From the NCBI GenBank assembly GCA_015657735.1, contig SSSX01000373.1, forward strand, positions 1-7,654: a stretch of 7,654 nt of DNA. Direction: 5' to 3'. The notes below the pieces were generated by a model that was not told where the DNA came from, did not search any database, and saw only the letters and a program-made list of their open reading frames with translations. The translations under genes were made by a program, and so were the position numbers. Positions 1 through 6,231 of this stretch are shown here, piece after piece. Each line of letters starts with the position of its first letter. Position 1 is the stretch's first letter. Source of the DNA: Zoogloeaceae bacterium (GTDB lineage Bacteria; Pseudomonadota; Gammaproteobacteria; Burkholderiales; Rhodocyclaceae).

Positions 1-876
1 CGGGTTGCGCTTTTGCGGCATGGTGCTGCTGGCGCCGCGGCCCTTGACGAAGGGCTCGTAGACCTCGGCGAACTCGGTCGAGGCCATGATCATGATGTCG
101 AGCGCGATCTTGCCCAGCGAGCCGGTGACCAGCGCCAGCAGATTGACTGCCTCGGCGAAGCCGTCGCGGGCCACGTGCCAGGTGGTGGCCGGCACGCCCA
201 GGCCGAGTTCCTCGGCGAGCGCCTGCTGCACCTCGAAGCCCTTGTCGCCCAGCGAGGCCAGCGTGCCGGCGGCGCCGGCGAACTCGACCACCGCGACGCG
301 CGGGCGCAGTTCGGCGAGGCGCTGCTGGTGGCGGTCGAACATCGCCAGCCAGATCGCCACCTTGTAGCCGAAGGTGACCGGCAGGGCCTGCTGCAGATGG
401 GTGCGGCCGGCCATCGGGGTGTCGCGGTGCTTCACCGCCAGGTCGGCGAGGATGCCGCGCAACGCGCGGATGTCGGCGTCGATGACGTCCAGCGCGTCGC
501 GCACCTGCAGCGCCACGGCGGTGTCCATGATGTCCTGCGTCGTCGCACCCCAATGCACGTAGCGGCCGGCCTCGCCGCACATGTCGACCAGCTGGTGCAC
601 CAGCGGCAGGATCGGGTAGCCGACGATGTCGGTCTCGTGGCGCATGTGGTCGAAGTCGATGCGCTCGATTTTCGATTCACGGGCGATGACCTCGGCGGCC
701 TCGGCAGGAATCACGCCAACCTTGGCCTCGGCGCGGGCCAGCGCCACTTCGGTGTCGATGTAGCGCTGGATCAGCGCCACGTCGGAAAACAGGCCGCGCA
801 TCGCCGCGGTGCCGAAGGCGTCGCGGAACAGGATGGAATCGACAACGGTGCTGGCCATCGGTGCGAAATTGGACAT
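1..876 (-). CDS. Fumarase/aspartase-superfamily lyase, PcaB/PurB-like (partial, C-terminus off window)
   Basis: The reverse strand reads open from ATG at 876 to the window edge, giving 292 residues beginning MSNFAPMAS and ending in RNP. Superfamily marks are clear: HWGATTQDIMDT (about 108-119), the catalytic-histidine region AGRTHLQQALPVTFG (about 156-170) and the mobile-loop signature GASSTMPQKRNP (281-292), whose serines belong to the catalytic loop of this superfamily. Members are cytosolic homotetramers that perform beta-elimination, or cycloisomerisation in PcaB, with a carboxylated leaving-group intermediate. The text resembles proteins named 3-carboxy-cis,cis-muconate cycloisomerase or adenylosuccinate lyase-family, but the substrate cannot be fixed: no pca or pur gene is in view. 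Family members are usually about 450 residues, so roughly a third is missing. The start is supported by AAGGAG at 883-888, six bases upstream. It is divergent from a GntR regulator across a palindrome-rich gap, so substrate-induced control is likely. Confident about superfamily, unsure of reaction. Confidence 0.9.
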   Translation of the reverse strand, partial: MSNFAPMASTVVDSILFRDAFGTAAMRGLFSDVALIQRYIDTEVALARAEAKVGVIPAEAAEVIARESKIERIDFDHMRHETDIVGYPILPLVHQLVDMCGEAGRYVHWGATTQDIMDTAVALQVRDALDVIDADIRALRGILADLAVKHRDTPMAGRTHLQQALPVTFGYKVAIWLAMFDRHQQRLAELRPRVAVVEFAGAAGTLASLGDKGFEVQQALAEELGLGVPATTWHVARDGFAEAVNLLALVTGSLGKIALDIMIMASTEFAEVYEPFVKGRGASSTMPQKRNP

Positions 877-930
877 CAGTGTCTCCTTCTTGGGTCTTGT
901 CTGGGCTCGATCGGCGTCGAGCGCTGCGGT

Positions 931-940
931 GGTCCGGACC
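931..940. promoter_or_regulatory. Operator 3: weaker 10-bp palindrome
   Basis: GGTCCGGACC is a perfect 10-base palindrome sharing GTCCGGAC with the other two sites, centred 15 bp from operator 2. It lies in the predicted lyase leader. It could be a low-affinity auxiliary site, or a fortuitous GC-rich palindrome; the outer ATG/CAT bases of the other two sites are lost. Confidence 0.5.
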
Positions 941-944
941 CAAT

Positions 945-956
945 ATGTCCGGACAT
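945..956. promoter_or_regulatory. Operator 2: 12-bp palindrome
   Basis: ATGTCCGGACAT is a perfect 12-base inverted repeat, identical to the core of the 16-bp site and centred 26 bp from it. It falls around the predicted transcription start of the lyase gene. Exact duplication of a 12-base palindrome within 40 bases argues for selected regulator binding rather than chance. Confidence 0.78.
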
Positions 957-962
957 GTGTTC

Positions 963-986
963 AATCTAATATGTCCGGACATATAT
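963..986 (-). promoter_or_regulatory. Candidate sigma70 promoter for the lyase gene
   Basis: On the reverse strand a TTGCAA -35 box (986-991) is followed after 17 bases by TAGATT (963-968) as -10, each matching four of six consensus bases. The spacer 969-985 contains exactly the best operator palindrome (969-984), and a second operator (945-956) covers the expected start of transcription. Binding at either site would block polymerase. The coordinates given here bound only part of the promoter; the -35 box reaches 991. Prediction from sequence only. Confidence 0.35.
969..984. promoter_or_regulatory. Operator 1: perfect 16-bp palindrome
   Basis: ATATGTCCGGACATAT is a perfect 16-base inverted repeat centred between 976 and 977. 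It lies in the lyase/GntR divergent gap, fills the predicted lyase promoter spacer and abuts the predicted -35 of the regulator gene. GntR/HutC-type dimers bind short palindromes of this kind, so it is the strongest candidate site for the adjacent regulator, allowing repression of the lyase and of itself. The palindrome is seen directly; assignment to this regulator is inference. Confidence 0.8.
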
Positions 987-1012
987 TGCAAGCACTGATT
1001 TCGGCGTAAAAT
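986..1012 (+). promoter_or_regulatory. Candidate promoter for the GntR gene
   Basis: TTGCAA (986-991, itself a palindrome and so usable on both strands) is followed by TAAAAT (1007-1012). The 15-base spacer is short for sigma70. If used, transcription would begin near 1019, only about three bases before the ATG at 1022, giving an almost leaderless message. This agrees with the absence of a good Shine-Dalgarno sequence there. Operator 1 ends one base before the -35 box, consistent with autoregulation. Tentative. Confidence 0.3.
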
Positions 1013-1021
1013 CGGACCACC

Positions 1022-1762
1022 ATGAAAAAACCCGCGTCCAAGCCCCATTTCGCCGAGATTGCCCGGCACCTGACCGAAGGCATCGCCGCCGGCCACTACC
1101 CGGTCGGCAGCGTGCTGCCGGGTGAGCTGGAACTTTGCGGGCTGTACAACACCAGTCGCCACACCATCCGCGCCGCGCTGCACGAGCTGCAGCAGCTGGG
1201 CCTGGTGTCGCGCAAGAAGAACGCCGGGACGCGGGTCGAGTCGGCGACGCCGAAGAACGATTTCCGGGCCTCGCTGAGTTCGCTGGAAGATCTGGTGCAG
1301 TTCGGGACGACCAATGTGCGCGTCGTCCGCGCCATCGCCGAGACGACTGCCGGCGGCGCGCTGGCCAGGGCGCTGGGCTGTCTTGAGGGTTCGCGCTGGA
1401 TGCAGGTTTCGAGTCTGCGGGTGGATAGCGGCAGCCAGCAGCCGGTCGGCTGGACCGACGTCTACTTCGACCCCGAATACGCGGAAATCGCCGACACCAT
1501 CCGCAACTCGCCGGACCTGCTGATCAGCACGCTGATCGAGCGGCGTTACGGACGCCGCGTCGCGGAAATCCGTCAGGTCGTGCGGGCACTGTCGATCGGC
1601 GAGGAGATGGCGCGGGCGCTGCAGGTCAGCCCGGGCATGGCCGGGCTGGAGATCCTGCGCCAGTATTTCGATGCGGCCGGTCAGATGTTCGAGGCGTCGA
1701 TCACCGTCCACCCGGCCGACCGCTTTGCGGTGGCGATGCGCCTGCAGCGCTCGGCAGCGTAA
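1022..1762 (+). CDS. GntR-family transcriptional regulator, HutC subfamily (UTRA domain)
   Basis: The 246-residue product is a cytosolic DNA-binding regulator. Its N-terminus (about 8-75) is a GntR winged helix: the pattern YPVGSVLPGELELC, then Y-NTSRHTIRAAL-EL-QLGLVSR and the wing GTRV. The recognition helix starts near S45-R46-H47. From about 95 to 240 the sequence is a UTRA (chorismate-lyase-like) domain of HutC-type members, which bind small-molecule effectors and release DNA; the WTDVYFDPEYAEI and LEILRQYFDAAGQMFEASITVHPADRF stretches are typical. Length matches the family's usual 230-250. It is divergent from the lyase and shares its palindromic control region, so it probably represses the lyase and itself, with the lyase substrate or a relative as inducer. 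The ATG at 1022 lacks a good ribosome site, but the family's usual N-terminus begins there. No clear terminator follows; the REP hairpin may end or stabilise the message. Confidence 0.93.
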   Translation: MKKPASKPHFAEIARHLTEGIAAGHYPVGSVLPGELELCGLYNTSRHTIRAALHELQQLGLVSRKKNAGTRVESATPKNDFRASLSSLEDLVQFGTTNVRVVRAIAETTAGGALARALGCLEGSRWMQVSSLRVDSGSQQPVGWTDVYFDPEYAEIADTIRNSPDLLISTLIERRYGRRVAEIRQVVRALSIGEEMARALQVSPGMAGLEILRQYFDAAGQMFEASITVHPADRFAVAMRLQRSAA

Positions 1763-1824
1763 CCGGCAGGCACAAAAACAAAGCGACCGTTATCTGTGGA
1801 AACGCGCGCAGTCGGTAATGCGTT

Positions 1825-1846
1825 GTAGGGGCGAACTTGTTCGCCC
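1825..1846 (+). repeat. REP-like element with GTAG head
   Basis: GTAG (1825-1828) is followed directly by an 8-bp inverted repeat, GGGCGAAC-TT-GTTCGCCC (1829-1846). A GTAG tetranucleotide plus a compact palindrome is the documented layout of REP elements mobilised by RAYT (REP-associated tyrosine) transposases, and similar sequences are abundant in pseudomonads and some other proteobacteria. It lies between the convergent ends of gntR and the transporter operon, the usual REP location. Only one copy is visible in this window and no RAYT gene is present, so genome-wide repetition is inferred. Confidence 0.6.
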
Positions 1847-1872
1847 GCCGGGGAAGAGGTAGGGACAGAACC

Positions 1873-1919
1873 AAAAAAAACGGCGCTGCGGACGGCGGAA
1901 TCCGCCGCCGGCAGCGCCG
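1873..1919 (-). terminator. Intrinsic terminator of the porin/ABC operon
   Basis: CGGCGCTGC (1881-1889) pairs perfectly with GCAGCGCCG (1911-1919), and the interior also folds (CGGCGG 1893-1898 with CCGCCG 1902-1907). On the reverse strand the stem is followed at once by eight T residues (the A tract 1873-1880). It begins 12 bases after the ATPase stop codon, so it ends the leftward operon. No T tract follows on the plus strand, so it is one-directional. Confidence 0.9.
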
Positions 1920-1931
1920 TCCGCAGCGGCA

Positions 1932-3044
1932 TCAGGCGATGCGCTGCTCGCTGGCCGGGTCGAAGAACACCGACTTGGACAGGTCGAACATCAGCTCCAT
2001 CGACTCGCCCGGCTGGCCGGCGTGGGCCGGATGCACGCGGCACACCACGTCCTTGCCGTTGATCGGCACCAACACCATGGTGTCGGGGCCGGTCGGCTCG
2101 GTCAGGCGGATCGGCATCTCGGCGGTCTGGAACTGCGGCAGGCCGGCGCGGGAGGCGTTCTTGTGGGTGATCTGCTCGGGGCGGATGCCGAACAGCACCT
2201 CGCGGCCCTCCCAGGCCTTCAGCTTGCCGTCGGCCGCCGGCACCGGGAAGACATGGGTGCGCTGGCCGCTTTCCAGCTTCACGCCGTAGCCGCCACCGAC
2301 CGCCTCGACCTTGGCCGGGATGAAGTTCATCGACGGCGAGCCCATGAAGCCGGCCACGAACAGGTTGGCCGGGTTGTCGTAGATTTCCTGCGGGGTGCCG
2401 AACTGCTGCACCTCGCCGGCCTTCATCACGGCGATCTTGTCGCCGAGGGTCATCGCCTCGATCTGGTCGTGGGTCACGTAGACGATGCTGGTGCCCATGC
2501 GCTGGTGCAGCAGCTTGATCTCGGTGCGCATCTCGACGCGCAGCTTGGCGTCGAGGTTCGACAGCGGCTCGTCGAACAGGAACAGCGACGGCTCGCGCGA
2601 GATCGCCCGGCCCATCGCCACGCGCTGGCGCTGGCCGCCGGACAGCTGCGACGGCCGGCGGTCGAGCAGGTGGCCGATCTGCAGCGTGTTGGCGACGCGC
2701 TCGACGATGCGCGCCTGCTCGGCGGCCGGCACCTTGCGGATCTGCAGGCCGAACGAGATGTTCTCGCGCACCGTCATGTTGGGATACAGCGCGTAGGACT
2801 GGAAGACCATCGCGATGTCCCGGTCCTTCGGGCTGAGGTCGTTGACGACGCGGTCGCCGATGCGGATTTCGCCGGACGTCACGCTGTCCAGGCCGGCGAT
2901 CATCGACAGCAGCGTCGACTTGCCGCAGCCGGACGGACCGACCAGGATCAGGAACTCGCCCTTCTCGATTTCCAGGTTGATGCCCTTCAGGATCTCGTTG
3001 CCGTGATAGGACTTGCGCACGTCGCGGATGGATAAAGCGCCCAT
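1932..3044 (-). CDS. gtsD: Sugar ABC transporter ATPase (MalK/UgpC/GtsD type)
   Basis: The 370-residue cytoplasmic ATPase drives the two permeases encoded upstream. All nucleotide-site motifs are intact: Walker A GPSGCGKST (36-44), Q-loop glutamine Q82 in FQSYALYP, signature LSGGQ (134-138), Walker B LFLFDE (154-159), D-loop SNLD (162-165) and switch histidine H192. After about residue 235 comes the C-terminal regulatory extension with TOBE/OB folds typical of CUT1 carbohydrate importers (FGIRPEQI, then a second beta-rich half); total length fits the family's 350-390. The ATG at 3044 has AGGAG at 3055-3059, ten bases away, a rather long spacing. It lies 27 bases after the gtsC stop and is the last gene before the terminator. 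Such ATPases can serve several importers (MsmK/UgpC-like), so the role may not be exclusive to this operon. The symbol follows the GtsA-like binding protein and is an inference. Confidence 0.93.
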   Translation of the reverse strand: MGALSIRDVRKSYHGNEILKGINLEIEKGEFLILVGPSGCGKSTLLSMIAGLDSVTSGEIRIGDRVVNDLSPKDRDIAMVFQSYALYPNMTVRENISFGLQIRKVPAAEQARIVERVANTLQIGHLLDRRPSQLSGGQRQRVAMGRAISREPSLFLFDEPLSNLDAKLRVEMRTEIKLLHQRMGTSIVYVTHDQIEAMTLGDKIAVMKAGEVQQFGTPQEIYDNPANLFVAGFMGSPSMNFIPAKVEAVGGGYGVKLESGQRTHVFPVPAADGKLKAWEGREVLFGIRPEQITHKNASRAGLPQFQTAEMPIRLTEPTGPDTMVLVPINGKDVVCRVHPAHAGQPGESMELMFDLSKSVFFDPASEQRIA

Positions 3045-3071
3045 TTTCGTCTCACTCCTGTAGTTGTCTTG

Positions 3072-3953
3072 TCAGCCCTTGACCGCACCGGCGGTCAGGC
3101 CACGCACGAAGTACTTGCCGGCAACGATGTACACCAGCAGGGTCGGCAGCGCCGCGATGATGGCGGCGGCCATGTCCACGTTGTATTCCTTGACCCCGGT
3201 CGAGGTATTGACCAGGTTGTTCAGCGCCACGGTGATCGGCTGGCGGTCGCCGGACGAGAACACCACGCCGAACAGGAAGTCGTTCCACACCTGGGTGAAT
3301 TGCCAGATCACGCTGACCACGATGATCGGCACCGACAGCGGCAGGATGATGCTGAAGAAGATGCGCAGGAAACCGGCACCGTCGATCTTCGCCGCCTTGA
3401 CCAGCTCGTCCGGGATCGTCACGTAGTAGTTGCGGAAGAACAGCGTCGTGAAGGCCGCGCCATACACCACATGCACGAACACCAGGCCGACCGTCGAGTT
3501 GGCGATGCCCATCGCGCCGAGGGTCTGGGCCATCGGCAGCAGCACCACCTGGAAGGGGATGAAGCAGCCGATCATCAGCATGCCGAACACCAGGTCGCTG
3601 CCGCGGAAGCGGTACATCGTCAGCGCGTAGCCGTTGAAGGCGCCGATCATCGTCGAGATCACCACCGCCGGCACGACGAAGGACACCGAGTTCCAGAAGA
3701 AGCCCTTGAGGCCTTCGCACTGCACGCCGGTGCAGGCCGAATCCCAGGCCTTCACCCAGGCGTCGGTGCGGAACCCGCCGGGCAGCGACAGCAGGTTGCC
3801 GGCGCGGATCTCGTCGAGGCTCTTCAGCGAGGTGGACAACATCACGAACAGCGGCATCAGGTAGTACAGGCACACCAGCGCCAGCAGCCCGTAGATGATG
3901 AAGCGGCCGGCCTTCGAGGCGCCCGCGGTGTGGGCAACAGACATGTCAGCCAT
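3072..3953 (-). CDS. gtsC: Sugar ABC transporter permease 2 (MalG/GtsC type)
   Basis: The 293-residue inner-membrane protein is the second half of the translocation channel. Hydrophobic segments suggest six membrane helices (first about 18-40, then about 90-112, 121-142, 152-173, 205-225 and 261-283). Between helices four and five is the EAA loop, E183-LVKAAKIDGAG-FLRIFFSIILP (to P205), which docks on the ATPase. Two cysteines (C74, C79) lie in the first periplasmic loop and could form a small disulphide. The start at 3953 is supported by GGAGGT at 3960-3965, six bases upstream and inside gtsB. The gene overlaps gtsB by eight bases (3946-3953), pointing to coupled translation and one-to-one subunit production. 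A second ATG at 3944 is less well spaced. CUT1 family membership is firm; sugar specificity comes from context. Confidence 0.92.
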   Translation of the reverse strand: MADMSVAHTAGASKAGRFIIYGLLALVCLYYLMPLFVMLSTSLKSLDEIRAGNLLSLPGGFRTDAWVKAWDSACTGVQCEGLKGFFWNSVSFVVPAVVISTMIGAFNGYALTMYRFRGSDLVFGMLMIGCFIPFQVVLLPMAQTLGAMGIANSTVGLVFVHVVYGAAFTTLFFRNYYVTIPDELVKAAKIDGAGFLRIFFSIILPLSVPIIVVSVIWQFTQVWNDFLFGVVFSSGDRQPITVALNNLVNTSTGVKEYNVDMAAAIIAALPTLLVYIVAGKYFVRGLTAGAVKG

Positions 3954-4884
3954 GACGGGACCTCCGCATTTCCGAATACATGAAGGGGACGACGACAGCC
4001 ACCACGATCATCAGCATCATCATCGCGCTGGCGGCGCCGAGGCCGATCTGGTTGCGCGTGAAGGCGAAGGAATACATGAAGGTCGCCGGCAGGTCGCTGG
4101 AGAAGCCCGGGCCGCCGTTGGTCAGGGCCATCACCAGGTCGAAGCTCTTGACCGCGATGTGGGCCAGGATCATGAAGCTGGAGAAGAACACCGGGCGCAG
4201 GCTCGGGATGATGATGCGGCGGTAGATCGTCGGCATCGGGGCGCCATCGACCTGGGCCGCCTTGATGATCGAATCGTCGATGCCGCGCAGGCCGGCCAGG
4301 AACAGCGCCATCACGAAACCCGACGACTGCCACACTGCAGCGACGATCACGGTGTAGATCGACATCTCCGGATCGATCAGCCAGTCGAAACGGAAATCAG
4401 TGAAGCCCCAGTCGTGCACCAGCTTCTCGACGCCGAACTCCGGGTTGAGAATCCACTTCCAGGCGGTACCGGTGACGATGAAGGACAGCGCCATCGGGTA
4501 CAGGTAGATCGAGCGGATGAAGCCCTCGGCGCGGATCTTCTGGTCCAGCAGCACCGCCAGCAGCAGGCCCACGGCCAGGCAGATGAAGATGAAGCCGCCG
4601 CCGAACACCGCCAGGTTGGAGAGCGCCTGCCACCAGCGCTCGTTTTCGAACAGGGCCTCGTACTGGGCCACGCCGGCGAACTCGTAGTTCGGCAGCAGGC
4701 GCGAGGGAGTCAGGGAGAGCACCGCGGTCCACAGGATGTAGCCGTAGACGAAGACCAGGGAGCACACGAAGGTAGGTGCCAGCACCAGCTTGGGCAGCCA
4801 CGCATCGAGGGTGTCGCACCATCGGCAGCGCCGGGCAGGCCGGGCCGCCGGAGCGGTGGTTGAAGAAAGCACCGTCGCGTTCAT
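3946..4884 (-). CDS. gtsB: Sugar ABC transporter permease 1 (MalF/UgpA/GtsB type)
   Basis: The 312-residue inner-membrane protein partners GtsC. After a polar, arginine-rich N-tail (1-31) it shows about six membrane spans (about 33-57, 91-113, 126-146, 176-198, 232-251 and 283-303). The cytoplasmic EAA motif is clear at 203-231 (DDSIIKAAQVDGAPMPTIYRRIIIP), including the invariant glycine and closing proline. A TNGGPG motif near 255-260 is typical of MalF-type partners. The length (about 300) is that of short CUT1 permeases rather than enterobacterial MalF, which has a large periplasmic insert. The ATG at 4884 is preceded six bases earlier by GGAGGA (4891-4896). It is separated from gtsA by 90 bases carrying two hairpins and overlaps gtsC by eight bases. 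Confidence 0.92.
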   Translation of the reverse strand: MNATVLSSTTAPAARPARRCRWCDTLDAWLPKLVLAPTFVCSLVFVYGYILWTAVLSLTPSRLLPNYEFAGVAQYEALFENERWWQALSNLAVFGGGFIFICLAVGLLLAVLLDQKIRAEGFIRSIYLYPMALSFIVTGTAWKWILNPEFGVEKLVHDWGFTDFRFDWLIDPEMSIYTVIVAAVWQSSGFVMALFLAGLRGIDDSIIKAAQVDGAPMPTIYRRIIIPSLRPVFFSSFMILAHIAVKSFDLVMALTNGGPGFSSDLPATFMYSFAFTRNQIGLGAASAMMMLMIVVAVVVPFMYSEMRRSRHG

Positions 4885-4903
4885 TTGTCGTCCTCCATCC
4901 CGT

Positions 4904-4920
4904 CCGCGGGCGGGCCGCGG
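4904..4920 (-). other. Short GC hairpin ahead of gtsB
   Basis: CCGCGG (4904-4909) and CCGCGG (4915-4920) flank five bases and form a six-bp stem. It ends eight bases upstream of the gtsB ribosome site (4891-4896), so it could influence gtsB translation or act with the larger upstream hairpin. Both arms are self-complementary, so the exact pairing is ambiguous. Confidence 0.4.
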
Positions 4921-4937
4921 CGGGTTCTGTTATCGCG

Positions 4938-4958
4938 GGCCCGGCTCAAGACCGGGCC
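4938..4958 (-). other. Intercistronic stem-loop between gtsA and gtsB
   Basis: GGCCCGG (4938-4944) pairs with CCGGGCC (4952-4958) around a seven-base loop, 16 bases past the gtsA stop codon. No T run follows it on the reverse strand, so it is not a standard intrinsic terminator. Stem-loops here are common after binding-protein genes (malE-malF is the classic case), where they protect the upstream message from 3' decay and raise binding-protein dose over permeases. That role here is inference. Confidence 0.55.
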
Positions 4959-4974
4959 GTTTTACCGCCTGGTC

Positions 4975-6231
4975 TTACCGGATCTTGGCGGCCAGAGCCA
5001 GCTTGTCGGCGGCGGCCTTGGGCGTCATCGTGTGGCTGTTGAAGAACTGGGTCACCACGTCCTGGATCGCTCCGGCGGTCGCCGCCGGCACCGCCATCTG
5101 GTGGGCAATGCTGGGCACCAGCCCGCCGCTCTTGGCGCTGGCGGTGAAGTCGGCGGCGGACTGCTTGGCGCAGTCGTCGAACTTGGCGAGGTCCATGCCC
5201 TGGCGCGCCGGGATCGAACCCTTGTTGAGGTTGAAGACTTCCTGGAACTCGGGGTTCATCACCGCGGTGGCGAGATCCTGCTGACCCTTCTTCGCGTCGG
5301 CCGACTTCTGCGTGAACATCACCAGGCTGTCGATGTTGAAGGTGAAGCCGCTGGCGGTGCCCGGTGCCGGCACGCACACGTAGTCCTTGCCGGGCTTCTT
5401 GCCGGCGGCGCTGAACTCGCCCTTGGCCCAGTCACCCATGAACTGCATCGCCGCCTTGCCGTTGATGACCATCGCGGTGGCCAGGTTCCAGTCGCGGTTG
5501 GCGGCGTCCTTGTCGATGTACTTGCGCACCATCTGCAGGGTTTCCAGCGCCTTGACCATCGTCGGGCTCTTCAGCGAGGCCTGATCGAGGTCCACCAGCG
5601 CCTTCTTGTAGAAGGCCGGGCCGCCGACGCCCATCACCACCGATTCGAACACCGTGAAGTCCTGCCACGGCTGGCCGCCGTGGGCGACCGGGATGAAGCC
5701 GGCCTTCTGCAGCTTGTCGGCGGCGGCGGGGAATTCGTCCCAGGTCTTGGGAATCTCGACGCCGGCCTTCTTGAAGACTTCAGGGTTGGCCCACATCCAG
5801 TTCACCCGGTGCACATTCACCGGCACCGCCACGTAGTTGCCCTTGTACTTCATCACGCTGGCCACCGCCGGCGGCAGCAGGCCATCCCAGTTGCCGGCCT
5901 TGGCCACGTCGTTCATGTTGGCCAGCACGCCTTCGGCGCCCCATTCCTGGATGCTCGGACCCTTGATCTGCGCCGCGGTCGGCGGGTTGCCGGACACCAC
6001 GCGGGATTTCAGCACGGTCATGGCGTTCTCGCCGCCGCCGCCGGCCACCGCGAAGTCCTTCCACTTGTGGCCCTTGGCCTCGAGCATCTTCTTCAGTTCG
6101 GCCACCGAGCGGGCCTCGCCGCCGGCGGTCCACCAGTGCAGCACTTCGACGTCGGCGGCCTGGGCGCCGGCCGCGGCCAGCAGGGACGTGGACAGCAGCG
6201 CGGCGTGCAGGGTCTTGATCAGGGTCTTCAT
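4975..6231 (-). CDS. gtsA: Periplasmic sugar-binding protein, glucose type (GtsA-like)
   Basis: The 418-residue product is the solute-binding protein of the importer. It has a Sec signal peptide (MKTLIK, hydrophobic core, AGAQA-A cut near 25-26), then VEVLHWWTAGGEA and a family 1 extracellular-binding fold. By memory-based comparison with the Pseudomonas putida glucose-binding protein, its reported sugar contacts (two tryptophans, Glu, Lys92, Asp303, Lys339, His379) all match here with a constant shift of two: W33, W34, E39, K90, D301, K337, H377. This makes glucose, or a close epimer such as galactose or mannose, the likely ligand. The only mature cysteines, C286 and C354, may form a disulphide. 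The signal cysteine box is absent, so this is a soluble protein, not a lipoprotein. The ATG at 6231 has a strong GAGGAGG (6239-6245) seven bases upstream, fitting high expression. The gene follows the porin and precedes the permeases. Confidence 0.92.
   Translation of the reverse strand: MKTLIKTLHAALLSTSLLAAAGAQAADVEVLHWWTAGGEARSVAELKKMLEAKGHKWKDFAVAGGGGENAMTVLKSRVVSGNPPTAAQIKGPSIQEWGAEGVLANMNDVAKAGNWDGLLPPAVASVMKYKGNYVAVPVNVHRVNWMWANPEVFKKAGVEIPKTWDEFPAAADKLQKAGFIPVAHGGQPWQDFTVFESVVMGVGGPAFYKKALVDLDQASLKSPTMVKALETLQMVRKYIDKDAANRDWNLATAMVINGKAAMQFMGDWAKGEFSAAGKKPGKDYVCVPAPGTASGFTFNIDSLVMFTQKSADAKKGQQDLATAVMNPEFQEVFNLNKGSIPARQGMDLAKFDDCAKQSAADFTASAKSGGLVPSIAHQMAVPAATAGAIQDVVTQFFNSHTMTPKAAADKLALAAKIR

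Noticed and set aside
1..876. Calling the lyase pcaB
   Set aside because: Superfamily signatures do not fix the substrate, the C-terminal third is absent, and no protocatechuate pathway genes are visible.
677..1711. Minus-strand frame of 344 residues across the lyase promoter and gntR
   Set aside because: It runs antisense to gntR and through the operator region, and out of frame with the lyase; no domain text is visible.
1791..1804. DnaA-box-like TGTGGAAAC
   Set aside because: It has two mismatches to the consensus, stands alone, and has no origin-type neighbours or AT-rich unwinding region.
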